From: an uncultured Oscillospiraceae bacterium
Lineage (GTDB): Bacteria; Bacillota; Clostridia; Oscillospirales; Oscillospiraceae
Direction: 5' to 3'
DNA: 8,571 bases
NCBI GenBank assembly: GCA_900769995.1
Contig: CAAGIT010000107.1
Coordinates: 1-8,571 of the forward strand
In this document: positions 1-6,099 of the stretch, piece by piece
How positions within the stretch are numbered: position 1 is the stretch's first letter
Layout: each line of letters begins with the position of its first letter
Program-made: the position numbers and the translations under genes
Notes under the pieces: model-generated
Told to the model about the DNA's origin: nothing
The model's database searches: none
Seen by the model: only the letters and a program-made list of their open reading frames with translations

Positions 1-1197
1 GCCCCTGCGGGCGATATGGAACGCCTGAAGATGGCGGTGCTCTACGGGGCCGATGCCGTGTATTTGGCGGGGACAAGCTTTGGAATGCGCTCCTTTGCGG
101 GGAATTTTACCCCGCAGGAGCTGCCCGAAGCGGTCAAATTCGCGCACGCGCATGGGGTCAAGGTTCATGTCACGGTCAATACCATGCCGCGCAATGAAGA
201 ATTGGCGGGGCTTCCGGCGCATTTGGAGCTGCTGGATGCCGCCGGTGTCGATGCCCTGATCATTGCGGATCTGGGGGTGTTCCGTGCGGCGCAGCGCTAT
301 GCGCCGCACTGCGAGCGCCATGTCTCCACGCAGGTCAGCATCGCGAATTATGCCTGTGCGAACGCGTGGTATGAGCTGGGCGCAAAGCGTGTCGTTTTGG
401 CGCGCGAGCTGTCCCTCGAGGAGATTCGAACCATCCGCCGGAATACGCCAAAGGAGCTGGAAATCGAAACCTTTGCCCATGGCGCGATGTGTGTTTCGTA
501 TTCCGGCCGCTGCCTGCTGTCAAATTACATGACAGGCCGCGACAGCAATCGCGGTGCCTGCGCACAGCCCTGCCGCTATCAGTACGCGCTGATGGAGGAA
601 AAACGTCCGGGTGAATTTTTCCCTGTTTTCGAGGATGAAAAGGGCACATATATTATGAATTCGCGCGATATGTGCATGATCGACCATATTGACGACCTGA
701 TGGATGCCGGCGTGGACTGCCTGAAAATCGAAGGCCGTGCGAAATCCGCGTATTATGCCGCCATTGTCACGGGTGCTTATCGCCATGTGATCGATGCCGT
801 GGCAGCGGGCGACCCGATCGATCCGGTTTGGCGTGACGAGGTCGAGCACGTTTCTCACCGCCGCTATGGGACAGGCTTTTTCTATGGCGAGGCAGGGCAG
901 TACGTTCAAAGCTCGCGCTATATCCGCGATTGGCAGGTGTGTGCCATCGTGACCGAATGTGACGCAAGCGGCATGGCGACATTGTCCCTGCGAAACAAAT
1001 TTACCGCAGGCGATGAAGTCGAGCTGGTCGGGCCGGACCTCAGACCCTTTGCCCTGACCGTGCCGATGATGCAGGATATGGACGGACAGCCCCTGGAGCA
1101 GCCGAGAACGCCCCAAATGACGTTCCGTATGCAGCTTCCACAGCCGGTGCCGCCGCTGAGCATCGTCCGTCGGGCGGTAGAGCTGTCCGCAAAATGA
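1..1197 (+). CDS. Peptidase U32 / TrhP-like tRNA hydroxylation protein, 5'-truncated by window edge
   Basis: Partial gene: the frame is open from base 1 and reads APAGDMERLKMAVLYGADAV, the usual beginning of U32 proteins (LLAPAG...GADAVYL). The ATG at 16 is therefore internal and only a few residues are missing. The U32 signature is at 466-525 (ETFAHGAMC, then SGRCLLSNY), followed by GACAQPCRYQY. Counting from the ATG at 16, Cys159, Cys166, Cys182 and Cys186 are spaced C-x6-C-x15-C-x3-C, as expected for the Fe-S ligands of this family. Members described as TrhP (E. coli YegQ, B. subtilis YrrN/YrrO) take part in 5-hydroxyuridine formation at the wobble base of tRNA; older annotations call them collagenase-like proteases. 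The visible part (398 codons) fits the longer YrrO-like type with a C-terminal beta domain. The specific TrhP role is inferred from family membership. The tRNA gene that follows has its own promoter. Confidence 0.9.
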   Translation, partial: APAGDMERLKMAVLYGADAVYLAGTSFGMRSFAGNFTPQELPEAVKFAHAHGVKVHVTVNTMPRNEELAGLPAHLELLDAAGVDALIIADLGVFRAAQRYAPHCERHVSTQVSIANYACANAWYELGAKRVVLARELSLEEIRTIRRNTPKELEIETFAHGAMCVSYSGRCLLSNYMTGRDSNRGACAQPCRYQYALMEEKRPGEFFPVFEDEKGTYIMNSRDMCMIDHIDDLMDAGVDCLKIEGRAKSAYYAAIVTGAYRHVIDAVAAGDPIDPVWRDEVEHVSHRRYGTGFFYGEAGQYVQSSRYIRDWQVCAIVTECDASGMATLSLRNKFTAGDEVELVGPDLRPFALTVPMMQDMDGQPLEQPRTPQMTFRMQLPQPVPPLSIVRRAVELSAK

Positions 1198-1214
1198 AAT
1201 TATTTTGATTTTTC

Positions 1215-1239
1215 TCAAAAAAAGACTTGCTTTTTTTGA
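1215..1239. repeat. A/T-rich perfect inverted repeat between the U32 gene and the tRNA
   Basis: Ten-base arms TCAAAAAAAG (1215-1224) and CTTTTTTTGA (1230-1239) are perfectly complementary around the loop ACTTG. As RNA this is a weak A:U stem with no separate U tract, so it is at best a poor terminator for the U32 gene. It overlaps the -35 element of the tRNA promoter. It may be only a by-product of A and T tracts around the promoter. Confidence 0.4.
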
Positions 1240-1255
1240 AATACTGTGCTATTAT
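1227..1255 (+). promoter_or_regulatory. Sigma-A type promoter of the tRNA-Arg gene
   Basis: TTGCTT (-35, 1227-1232) and TATTAT (-10, 1250-1255) are separated by 17 bp. A TG at 1247-1248 one base before the -10 gives an extended -10. Predicted transcription start is near 1262, about 20 nt before the mature tRNA 5' end. The upstream A/T tracts are typical of strong stable-RNA promoters. Confidence 0.7.
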
Positions 1256-1282
1256 AGTTGAGCGTTCGGGAGAACGTGGTAT

Positions 1283-1359
1283 GCGCCGATAGCTCAGTTG
1301 GATAGAGTGACTGGCTACGAACCAGTAGGTCGGGGGTTCGAGTCCCTTTCGGCGTACCA
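1283..1359 (+). tRNA. tRNA-Arg (anticodon ACG)
   Basis: A full cloverleaf folds by eye. The acceptor stem is GCGCCGA/TCGGCGT (1283-1289 with 1349-1355, first pair G-U). The D stem is GCTC/GAGT (1292-1295 with 1305-1308). The anticodon stem ACTGG/CCAGT (1310-1314 with 1322-1326) holds the loop CTACGAA. The variable loop has 5 nt, and the T arm carries TTCGAGT. The anticodon is ACG at 1317-1319, read as ICG after deamination of A34, which decodes CGU/CGC/CGA. The discriminator is A1356 and the CCA end is encoded at 1357-1359. It appears to be monocistronic, with its own promoter and terminator. Confidence 0.96.
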
Positions 1360-1363
1360 AAAG

Positions 1364-1396
1364 CCTCTTTTGTCAACAAGGCAAAAGAGGTTTTTT
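1364..1396 (+). terminator. Rho-independent terminator of the tRNA-Arg gene
   Basis: Perfect 9-bp stem CCTCTTTTG (1364-1372) / CAAAAGAGG (1382-1390) with a 9-nt loop, followed directly by six T residues. It begins 5 nt after the encoded CCA, so the tRNA transcript is very short. Confidence 0.9.
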
Positions 1397-1438
1397 GTTA
1401 TCTTCCCTAAGAATACAAAGATTTGATATTAACAATGG

Positions 1439-1467
1439 TTGTATTGTGAAAAAAGATGTGATATACT
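1439..1467 (+). promoter_or_regulatory. Promoter of the zinc-ribbon membrane protein gene
   Basis: TTGTAT (-35, 1439-1444), a 17-bp spacer, and TATACT (-10, 1462-1467) with TG at 1459-1460 as an extended -10. The predicted start near 1474 leaves a 5' UTR of about 35 nt. This supports the ATG at 1509 as start, because the longer open frame beginning at 1395 would start upstream of this promoter. Confidence 0.65.
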
Positions 1468-1494
1468 TGCATTGGTCAAAGATATGTCATGCTG

Positions 1495-1501
1495 AAAGGA
1501 G
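1495..1501 (+). promoter_or_regulatory. Ribosome binding site fixing the start at 1509
   Basis: AAAGGAG lies 7 nt before ATG 1509. The frame is also open upstream to an alternative start at 1395, but that start lies inside the tail of the tRNA terminator and has no Shine-Dalgarno sequence. The protein begins MYCNHCG, giving the zinc ribbon at the very N-terminus, as usual for this class. Confidence 0.85.
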
Positions 1502-1508
1502 AAATAAA

Positions 1509-3122
1509 ATGTATTGTAATCATTGCGGAGCAAAGCTCCCCGGAATCGGTGTGTTTTGTCCGAACTGCGGCAATTCCATTGCGGAAACGGCCACACCGGC
1601 GACAGAAATTCCGGCACCGGCCGATTTGTATGATTCTAAACCGGAGAATCCCGATTTCACAGAGCCGGCAGCCCCGCAGCAGCCGGAGTATGCCGAACCG
1701 ATGCCCATGCAGCAGCCGTATGGTGACGCAGCGCCGTATTACGGCGAGGCGATGCCGGAGCCGGTGCTGCCGAAGCCGAAGAGAAGCATAAAGCGGATCC
1801 TCATCATCGCGCTGGCATCGGTCTTGTCGCTGGCGCTGGTCGCCGGAGCGACGACCTATTTTGTGGTAACCGGTTCGCCGGAGTACAAGGTGAAAAGCGC
1901 GATCGAGAATACCTTCGAGGACTTGACGGAGATTCTGGAGAAGGCGCCCGATTTGTGCGAAATGCTCGACAATTTGGCGGAATGTGAGGACGGTGTGTCC
2001 ATGGATGTCCGCCTTGAGGAGAAGTGCTCCTACGATTTTGATGATTGGCAATCGGAAAGCTCCGTTTCTGCCCAATACGAGATGGATTATGACCTGAAGG
2101 GTCATGAGCTGGCACTGCGCGGTGAGGTTGCAAACGAATATGACGATGATTATAGTCGTTTGAGCTTTGATGGTTACGCAAATGACGATCAGCTTATGCT
2201 GAGCATACCCGAGATCTCGGAGGACTATTATTCTGTTCCGCTGCCGAATACCTTTGAGGAATTTGCGGATTCTGCGCTTGGCAAGTATATAGGCGTCGAT
2301 CCGAGCGCTGTGCCGGATAAAAAGCTGGACTTCTTCCCGGACGAGGACCTGCTGGAGCAGTTCATGCAGGAGTATGAGGAGCAGATCGAGAACTTCACGG
2401 ATTCCATCGAGATCGAGGAGGTCGATGAGCGGATCGACGGCGCTGACCGCGATCTGACGGTCTATCGCATCAATGCCGACTGGGAAGAGGGCATGGAGCT
2501 TCTCGAGGACTATTTCAACTTCGTTTATGAGAACGTCTATGGTTCCTTCGGTATGGAGGAGATGTATCCATACAATATGCCCGAGTTCGATGATGTGGAT
2601 GCGGAGCTGGACATTTTGGTTGGCATCAATGATGACGACCGCCTCGCGGCGATCGAGCTGAGTGTCGATGGCGGCAGCGGGTCGATCCTGTTTGAGGGTC
2701 GGGATAATCTCTGGAACGATGTCGTATTCCTGTCTGAGGGCGAGGAAGAATTCCGCATTTGCGTGGAGGAAACCTCCAAGGGCTTCGCGCTGGTGCTGAC
2801 GGACGGCTATGACGAGGTTTTGATCGAGTGCAATGACGACCGCGGCGAGCTGGTGCTTGAGGCAGGGAATGAAGAGATCATAACGATCGAATACGGCTGC
2901 GAGGATAATGGCGCGCAGATTTCGTTTGCGCTTTCTTACGAAGAGCATTATTCCTACGACTATTATTACGAAGAATCTATCGATCTGGAACTCGGAATTT
3001 ACCCGTTGCGCAAGATCAAGACACCGACCGATTCTCCGGTCGAGCTTTTCGAGCTAAGCCGCAGTGAGATAAAAGACCTGATTGCGGAATGGAAGGAAGC
3101 CGTCGAAGAGAAATTCGGTTAA
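1509..3122 (+). CDS. Zinc-ribbon, single-pass membrane protein with large acidic extracellular domain, function unknown
   Basis: A 537-residue protein I cannot assign to a named gene. Residues 1-23 form a zinc ribbon with Cys3, Cys6, Cys17 and Cys20 (CxxC...CxxC; YCNHCG and FCPNCG). Residues 24-90 are a Pro/Glu/Ala-rich, probably disordered linker. A short basic patch (KPKRSIKR, 89-96) precedes one hydrophobic segment at about 97-120. The remaining 415 or so residues should lie outside the cell if the basic patch stays inside. They are strongly acidic, rich in Asp, Glu and Tyr, with no motif I recognise; patterns such as YDLKGHELALRGE and ADWEEGMELLEDYF resemble lipoprotein-like beta-rich folds. 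Cytoplasmic zinc ribbon, Pro-rich linker, TM and sensor-like exterior is a recurrent layout in Clostridia. Monocistronic, with its own promoter. A role in envelope sensing or protein assembly is only a guess. Confidence 0.85.
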   Translation: MYCNHCGAKLPGIGVFCPNCGNSIAETATPATEIPAPADLYDSKPENPDFTEPAAPQQPEYAEPMPMQQPYGDAAPYYGEAMPEPVLPKPKRSIKRILIIALASVLSLALVAGATTYFVVTGSPEYKVKSAIENTFEDLTEILEKAPDLCEMLDNLAECEDGVSMDVRLEEKCSYDFDDWQSESSVSAQYEMDYDLKGHELALRGEVANEYDDDYSRLSFDGYANDDQLMLSIPEISEDYYSVPLPNTFEEFADSALGKYIGVDPSAVPDKKLDFFPDEDLLEQFMQEYEEQIENFTDSIEIEEVDERIDGADRDLTVYRINADWEEGMELLEDYFNFVYENVYGSFGMEEMYPYNMPEFDDVDAELDILVGINDDDRLAAIELSVDGGSGSILFEGRDNLWNDVVFLSEGEEEFRICVEETSKGFALVLTDGYDEVLIECNDDRGELVLEAGNEEIITIEYGCEDNGAQISFALSYEEHYSYDYYYEESIDLELGIYPLRKIKTPTDSPVELFELSRSEIKDLIAEWKEAVEEKFG

Positions 3123-3152
3123 AAAAAACAGCCCACCCGCACGGGTGGGCTG
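3121..3152 (-). terminator. Minus-strand terminator hairpin, left copy of a duplicated 24-bp palindrome
   Basis: Arms CAGCCCACCCG (3129-3139) and CGGGTGGGCTG (3142-3152) form a very stable hairpin. Eight A residues (3121-3128) precede it on the plus strand, giving a U8 tract only for leftward transcription. Rightward, the hairpin is followed by CAAACTG, so it is a poor terminator for the zinc-ribbon gene whose stop codon (3120-3122) it adjoins. The identical palindrome recurs at 3436-3459. As a minus-strand terminator it would act on the ammonia-lyase gene about 315 bp past that gene's stop. Confidence 0.75.
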
Positions 3153-3188
3153 CAAACTGTCGATAACGTCCGATACTGTCAAAACAAC

Positions 3189-3258
3189 TGTACGGGCGGC
3201 TTGTAGGGGCGGCTATCAGCCGCCTGCTGCACTGAGGCGGATCATATCCGCCCCTACA
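3189..3258. repeat. GTAGGGGCGG-type palindromic repeat, module A, with duplicated left end
   Basis: The outer inverted repeat is TGTAGGGGCGG (3202-3212) with CCGCCCCTACA (3248-3258), 11 of 11 bp. Inside are two separate hairpins: GGCGGCT/AGCCGCC (3208-3214 with 3218-3224) and GGCGGAT/ATCCGCC (3236-3242 with 3246-3252), each with a 3-nt loop. The left end is preceded by a near-copy of itself in tandem (TGTACGGGCGGCTT at 3189-3202 against TGTAGGGGCGGCTA at 3202-3215). Repeats with this consensus are, from memory, abundant in intergenic regions of gut Clostridia. This fits a REP/MITE-like non-coding element. Confidence 0.75.
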
Positions 3259-3292
3259 GCCACGATTATATGAAAAACCATCGAAATCCCGC

Positions 3293-3350
3293 CGTAGGGG
3301 AGGCGTTTCGACTCCCGATTTTTTTCGGGACGGGAAACCCGTCCCCTACG
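3293..3350. repeat. GTAGGGG-type palindromic repeat, module B
   Basis: Ends CGTAGGGG (3293-3300) and CCCCTACG (3343-3350) form an 8-bp inverted repeat like that of module A. Internal hairpins are CCCGA/TCGGG (3314-3318 with 3325-3329, all-T loop) and GGGACGGG/CCCGTCCC (3327-3334 with 3338-3345, loop AAA); they share bases 3327-3329 and so are partly alternative. The size (58 bp) and architecture of outer ends plus two inner stems match module A (57 bp), but the inner sequence differs, suggesting two subfamilies sharing the same ends. Confidence 0.7.
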
Positions 3351-3378
3351 ATGAAACGAGAAGGAATGGTCCAAAGTC

Positions 3379-3404
3379 GTGGGGGCTCCTATCACCCGCC
3401 TGCC
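3379..3404 (+). repeat. Degenerate half-copy of module A
   Basis: Bases 3379-3404 match the left half of module A (3203-3228) at 21 of 26 positions, sharing GGGGC, the central CTATCA and CGCCTGC. The mismatches break the inner stem, and no matching right half is visible downstream. It looks like a decayed or truncated repeat unit. Confidence 0.5.
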
Positions 3405-3435
3405 ATACCTATATTTTTCGGACGTTGCATTGTAA

Positions 3436-3467
3436 CAGCCCACCCGCACGGGTGGGCTGCTGTTTTT
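3436..3467 (+). terminator. Plus-strand terminator hairpin, right copy of the duplicated palindrome
   Basis: The palindrome at 3436-3459 is identical base for base to 3129-3152 (arms CAGCCCACCCG and CGGGTGGGCTG). Here it is followed by CTG and five T residues (3463-3467), so it works as a rightward terminator. The T tract overlaps the stop codon (3466-3468) of the leftward ammonia-lyase gene. It would end transcripts of the zinc-ribbon gene about 340 bp after that gene's stop codon. Confidence 0.8.
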
Positions 3468-4707
3468 ACTTATAGCGATAGCGGGCGGGCACAGGGTTTT
3501 TGCCGTCCCAGAGGATGCGGCGGAACTCGATCGGGTCTGTGTTGCCCTCAGTGTTGACCATGAAAATTTGGGAGTTGGAATCGAGCTTCAGGGCTTCCTT
3601 CAGCTTCGAGTCGATTTCGTCGGTGCAGAGCGCGAACAGCGCACCCAGCGGAACAGCGCCGCTCTCGCCGCTGATGACGATGGGATCGCCGTGCAGCGGG
3701 CAGCCCAGGATACGCATGCCGCGGGCAGCAACGTTGTCGGGGGTCTGGAGGAAGATATCGGCGTTGTTGTTCAGAATGTCGAACGCGATGGGAGACGGCT
3801 CGCCACAGGCAAGACCTGCCATGATGGTGTCGAGGTCGCCCTTGACACTGTGGCATTTTCCGTCGCCCGCCTCAATGGACTCGTAGATACACGGCGCCTT
3901 GTCCGGCTCAACAACGATGAACAGGGGAGGATCATTGGGGAACAGCGCGCTGTAGAAGCCGACAACGCTGGCTGCCAGTGCGCCGACACCCGCCTGCACG
4001 AAAACGTGGGTGGGCTTGGCGATACCCATGCCCGCGAACTGCTCCTGTGCTTCGAGCAGGATGGAGGTGTAGCCCTGCATGATCCAGGTCGGGATCTCCT
4101 CATAGCCCTCCCAGGAGGTATCGGAAACGACATACCAGCCGTTCTTTTCCGCGTCAAGGGCGGCCTGACGAACGGCATCGTCGTAGTTGCCGTCAACGAC
4201 CGTGACCTCCGCACCGAAGCACTTGATCGCATCGATACGGGGCTGACTGGTCTCGCTATGGACATAGATTTTGCAGGGGTGGTTCAGCTTTTGGCAAGCC
4301 CATGCCAAGCCTCTGCCGTGGTTGCCGTCGGTTGCGGAGCAGAACACCACGTTGCCGAGCGCGTCATGGCACTCCTTGCTCGTCAGGTACTCATAGGACA
4401 GATCCTCGTTTTCTCTGCCGAGGAGCTTCTTGACCAGATTGTAGACCGCGTAGGAGCCGCCCATGACCTTAAAGGAGCTCATGTGCAGACGCTCGGACTC
4501 GTTCTTGACGTAGATGCCGCCAACACCGAGGAGCTGCGCCAGATTCGGCAGAGCGACCAGGGGAGTCATGTGGTAATCGGGAATCTGACGGTGGAACTTG
4601 CGTGCGTCACGCGCACGGGAAATGGGGAACATCTCTTTTGCCTTCTCGGGGTTCTTTTTGGAAATGTCGCCGTTGTTGTGGATGATAAACTTAAAATCGT
4701 TCTTCAT
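3466..4707 (-). CDS. dpaL: Diaminopropionate ammonia-lyase (PLP-dependent)
   Basis: A 413-residue fold type II PLP enzyme closely matching the YgeX/DpaL family (E. coli protein about 398 residues). It converts 2,3-diaminopropionate to pyruvate and two ammonia in the cytoplasm. The PLP lysine is Lys80 in SSFKVMGGSYA. The cofactor-site motif SATDGNHGRG (124-133) contains Asp127, and Asp196 (VVSDTSWEGY) probably matches the second catalytic aspartate of the family. A Gly-rich phosphate-binding stretch, VQAGVGALAASVVG, is also visible. The ATG at 4707 is preceded by AAAGGA with 8-nt spacing. It has its own promoter, and no purine or selenium-related partner genes (ygeW, ygeY, ssnA type) lie beside it, unlike the E. 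coli locus, so it probably acts alone in amino-acid catabolism. Some related genes are annotated as threonine dehydratase-like; the overall match favours DpaL. Confidence 0.92.
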   Translation of the reverse strand: MKNDFKFIIHNNGDISKKNPEKAKEMFPISRARDARKFHRQIPDYHMTPLVALPNLAQLLGVGGIYVKNESERLHMSSFKVMGGSYAVYNLVKKLLGRENEDLSYEYLTSKECHDALGNVVFCSATDGNHGRGLAWACQKLNHPCKIYVHSETSQPRIDAIKCFGAEVTVVDGNYDDAVRQAALDAEKNGWYVVSDTSWEGYEEIPTWIMQGYTSILLEAQEQFAGMGIAKPTHVFVQAGVGALAASVVGFYSALFPNDPPLFIVVEPDKAPCIYESIEAGDGKCHSVKGDLDTIMAGLACGEPSPIAFDILNNNADIFLQTPDNVAARGMRILGCPLHGDPIVISGESGAVPLGALFALCTDEIDSKLKEALKLDSNSQIFMVNTEGNTDPIEFRRILWDGKNPVPARYRYK

Positions 4708-4748
4708 ATCAAAAATCCTTTCTCCCTTTTGGATGTGTTACATATTAC

Positions 4749-4761
4749 AGGTGATTCACCT
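4749..4761. promoter_or_regulatory. Palindrome at the predicted transcription start of dpaL, candidate operator
   Basis: AGGTGATTCACCT has perfect 6-bp arms around one central base. It lies about +4 to +16 relative to the predicted start near 4764 on the minus strand, a position where a bound repressor would block initiation or early elongation. A short 5' UTR hairpin is the alternative. A second small inverted repeat, ATGT/ACAT (4733-4736 with 4740-4743), follows closer to the ribosome binding site. The regulator is unknown. Confidence 0.4.
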
Positions 4762-4770
4762 TCATCATAC

Positions 4771-4799
4771 ACTATATCACAAAAAAACAGCGATGACAA
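4771..4799 (-). promoter_or_regulatory. Promoter of dpaL
   Basis: On the minus strand, TTGTCA (4799-4794), a 17-bp spacer and TATAGT (4776-4771) form a near-consensus sigma-A promoter. TG sits one base before the -10 as an extended -10. The predicted start near 4764 gives a 5' UTR of about 57 nt. Confidence 0.75.
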
Positions 4800-4824
4800 G
4801 TATTTGCCGGCAGGAATGTACCTG

Positions 4825-4872
4825 ACCGATCACAATTATGATGCACAACGCACATTTTATTGTCTGATCGGT
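4825..4872. repeat. Imperfect inverted repeat upstream of the dpaL promoter
   Basis: ACCGATCACAAT (4825-4836) pairs with ATTGTCTGATCGGT (4859-4872): 12 pairs interrupted by a 2-nt bulge, with 22 bases between the arms. It starts about 26 bp upstream of the dpaL -35 and lies beyond the terminator of the neighbouring operon. It could be a two-site activator operator or a stem of an untranslated RNA. No open frame or RNA family is evident in 4800-4906. Confidence 0.45.
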
Positions 4873-4906
4873 ATTACTGCATACAGAAAAAGGTGCGGGA
4901 GCGCGT

Positions 4907-4933
4907 AAAAAAGGGGCTGTTTTATACAGCCCC
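4907..4933 (-). terminator. Rho-independent terminator of the sigma/membrane-protein operon
   Basis: On the minus strand the 8-bp stem GGGGCTGT/ACAGCCCC (4933-4926 with 4920-4913) has a 5-nt loop and is followed by six T residues (4912-4907). It lies 20 nt after the stop codon of the membrane-protein gene. Confidence 0.9.
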
Positions 4934-4953
4934 ATGATGCTTTATTCTGTGCC

Positions 4954-6099
4954 TCAGTCTTTGAGATAGGGTGTGATGTCCTCCACAGGACGGATGCTTT
5001 CGATGATCTTTTCCAGCTCTACTCTTGCATCGTAGTCGTTGGATTCCGTGATGCTGAGGCAGTAGTCAAAGCCGTCTGCCTCCCAATAGGCGCTGTAGCT
5101 GTTGCTTTGTTCATAGATCGTGACGGTGTTTCCACCGATTTCCACGATCTCTCTCGGACATTTTTCCACATCGCGCTCCCATGCAATATAGATATCCACA
5201 TTGACGTCCCATGTATATTGACCGTACTGGAGCGTGGAAAGACCCATATCCCACAGGAAGTTCGCACTGCTGTCCCCGACCTCGCCGTACTGCAGTGCAA
5301 AGCCTTCGGGCAGGTACAATGGCATATCGAAGCGCGTGAGCGGAGGGTTGACCTCCACATAGGAAATGTCCTCGTTGGGCAGGCAGTATTGCGAGATATC
5401 CTCCACGGGTGCGAGGCTGTCAAGAATGGAGAAAATTTCCATGTCGGTCAGCAATGCCGAACATCCCAATTTGAAGATATAATCACCGTCTGACCAGTAG
5501 TAATAGGCTTCGCCGTGCGGAACATATTCACTCAGTGCAACTTCAAAACGGAAGAGTGTCAGACCGTTATGCTCTAAGGTCGTTTCGGTGACCGCCGCGC
5601 CTGTTCGGACGCCGAGGTGATCGAAGGGAGTTTCTTTGGAATACCACTTTGCGGGCGCCTGCGAATATTGGAGATTTACGTCGAGATCATAGTTGTCCCA
5701 CGAAAAGAAAGCGTAATTCGCGAGCGCAAAGCCGCCTTTGCAGAGCGTCCAGCCTCCTGCCAGTTTCGGAACATAATAGGTTTCTATGGTATCGGGCGCA
5801 TCCGGCGATACCGCAATGTCCAACCGGACGGCATAGCTGTCATCATAGTAGCGATCTTCCATGCCGTATTCCGAACCGTAGACACCGCCGCTTTGATCCA
5901 GCTCCGCCCTGCCGCCGAACAGCGCATTGCGCACGGCGGGGATCGCAAAGACGCTCACGGCCAATGCCGCGACCACGGCGGCAGCCAGTCCGCAGCGGAG
6001 CAGGATACGCTTTCCGCCGCGTTTTGCATTGCTTTCGCATTTTTCCAGCCGCGTCTCGCTGATTTCACCGATGGCGGCAAACAGATCTTCTCTTGTCAT
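4954..6099 (-). CDS. Single-pass membrane protein with two DUF4367-like repeats, probable partner/anti-sigma of the adjacent sigma factor
   Basis: 381 residues. Residues 1-33 form a short charged cytoplasmic part, 38-54 a hydrophobic membrane segment (GLAAAVVAALAVSVFAI), and the rest should be extracellular. The exterior holds two related modules, about 109-235 and 262-375. Each starts with a YVP/YLP strand, passes an aromatic Tyr/Trp-rich DGDYIFKL or DGFDYCLSI strand, and ends with near-identical tails: ILDSLAPVEDISQY and IIESIRPVEDITPY. This tail resembles the C-terminal end of DUF4367-type domains found beside sigma factors in Clostridia. The start ATG overlaps the sigma stop codon (ATGA, 6099-6096), and AAGGAGGG lies 10 nt upstream inside the sigma gene, indicating translational coupling. 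No zinc-binding anti-sigma motif (HxxxCxxC) is visible, so the anti-sigma role rests on context. Confidence 0.85.
   Translation of the reverse strand: MTREDLFAAIGEISETRLEKCESNAKRGGKRILLRCGLAAAVVAALAVSVFAIPAVRNALFGGRAELDQSGGVYGSEYGMEDRYYDDSYAVRLDIAVSPDAPDTIETYYVPKLAGGWTLCKGGFALANYAFFSWDNYDLDVNLQYSQAPAKWYSKETPFDHLGVRTGAAVTETTLEHNGLTLFRFEVALSEYVPHGEAYYYWSDGDYIFKLGCSALLTDMEIFSILDSLAPVEDISQYCLPNEDISYVEVNPPLTRFDMPLYLPEGFALQYGEVGDSSANFLWDMGLSTLQYGQYTWDVNVDIYIAWERDVEKCPREIVEIGGNTVTIYEQSNSYSAYWEADGFDYCLSITESNDYDARVELEKIIESIRPVEDITPYLKD

Larger units (their letters stand above)
3165..3426. repeat. Repeat-rich insert in the convergent intergenic region, with 9-bp subterminal inverted repeat
   Basis: The gene-free stretch 3123-3465 holds two terminator palindromes and, between them, several repeat modules listed separately. 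Near the two inner edges lie AACGTCCGA (3165-3173) and its exact reverse complement TCGGACGTT (3418-3426), 12 and 9 bp inside the respective palindromes. This nested symmetry suggests that the segment behaves, or arrived, as a unit. Several short open frames cross it but follow the repeat structure and show no protein-coding character. I see no transposase and no known RNA family. Confidence 0.45.

Noticed and set aside
1283..1396. tRNA-Arg 3' end as an integration site for a mobile element
   Set aside because: No integrase, no direct repeat of the tRNA 3' end in the window, and the tRNA is followed at once by its own terminator and an ordinary gene.
1476..2948. 490-codon open frame on the minus strand opposite the zinc-ribbon gene
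   Set aside because: Composition is dominated by Ile, Leu, Arg and His, the expected antisense reading of Asp/Glu-rich codons; no motif, no ribosome binding site, and the plus-strand gene has a promoter, RBS and a recognisable N-terminal domain.
3123..3465. CRISPR array or riboswitch in the convergent gap
   Set aside because: There are no regularly spaced direct repeats with unique spacers, and the gap lies at the 3' ends of both genes, where a cis-acting 5' riboswitch would have no target.
3082..3557. Short open frames in both strands through the intergenic repeats
   Set aside because: They follow the GTAGGGG palindromes and terminator hairpins, lack ribosome binding sites, and are typical false genes in repeats.
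3568..4908. 446-codon open frame on the plus strand opposite dpaL
   Set aside because: It is the antisense frame of a well-supported PLP enzyme, shows no recognisable domain, and its end runs through the dpaL promoter and the upstream inverted repeat.
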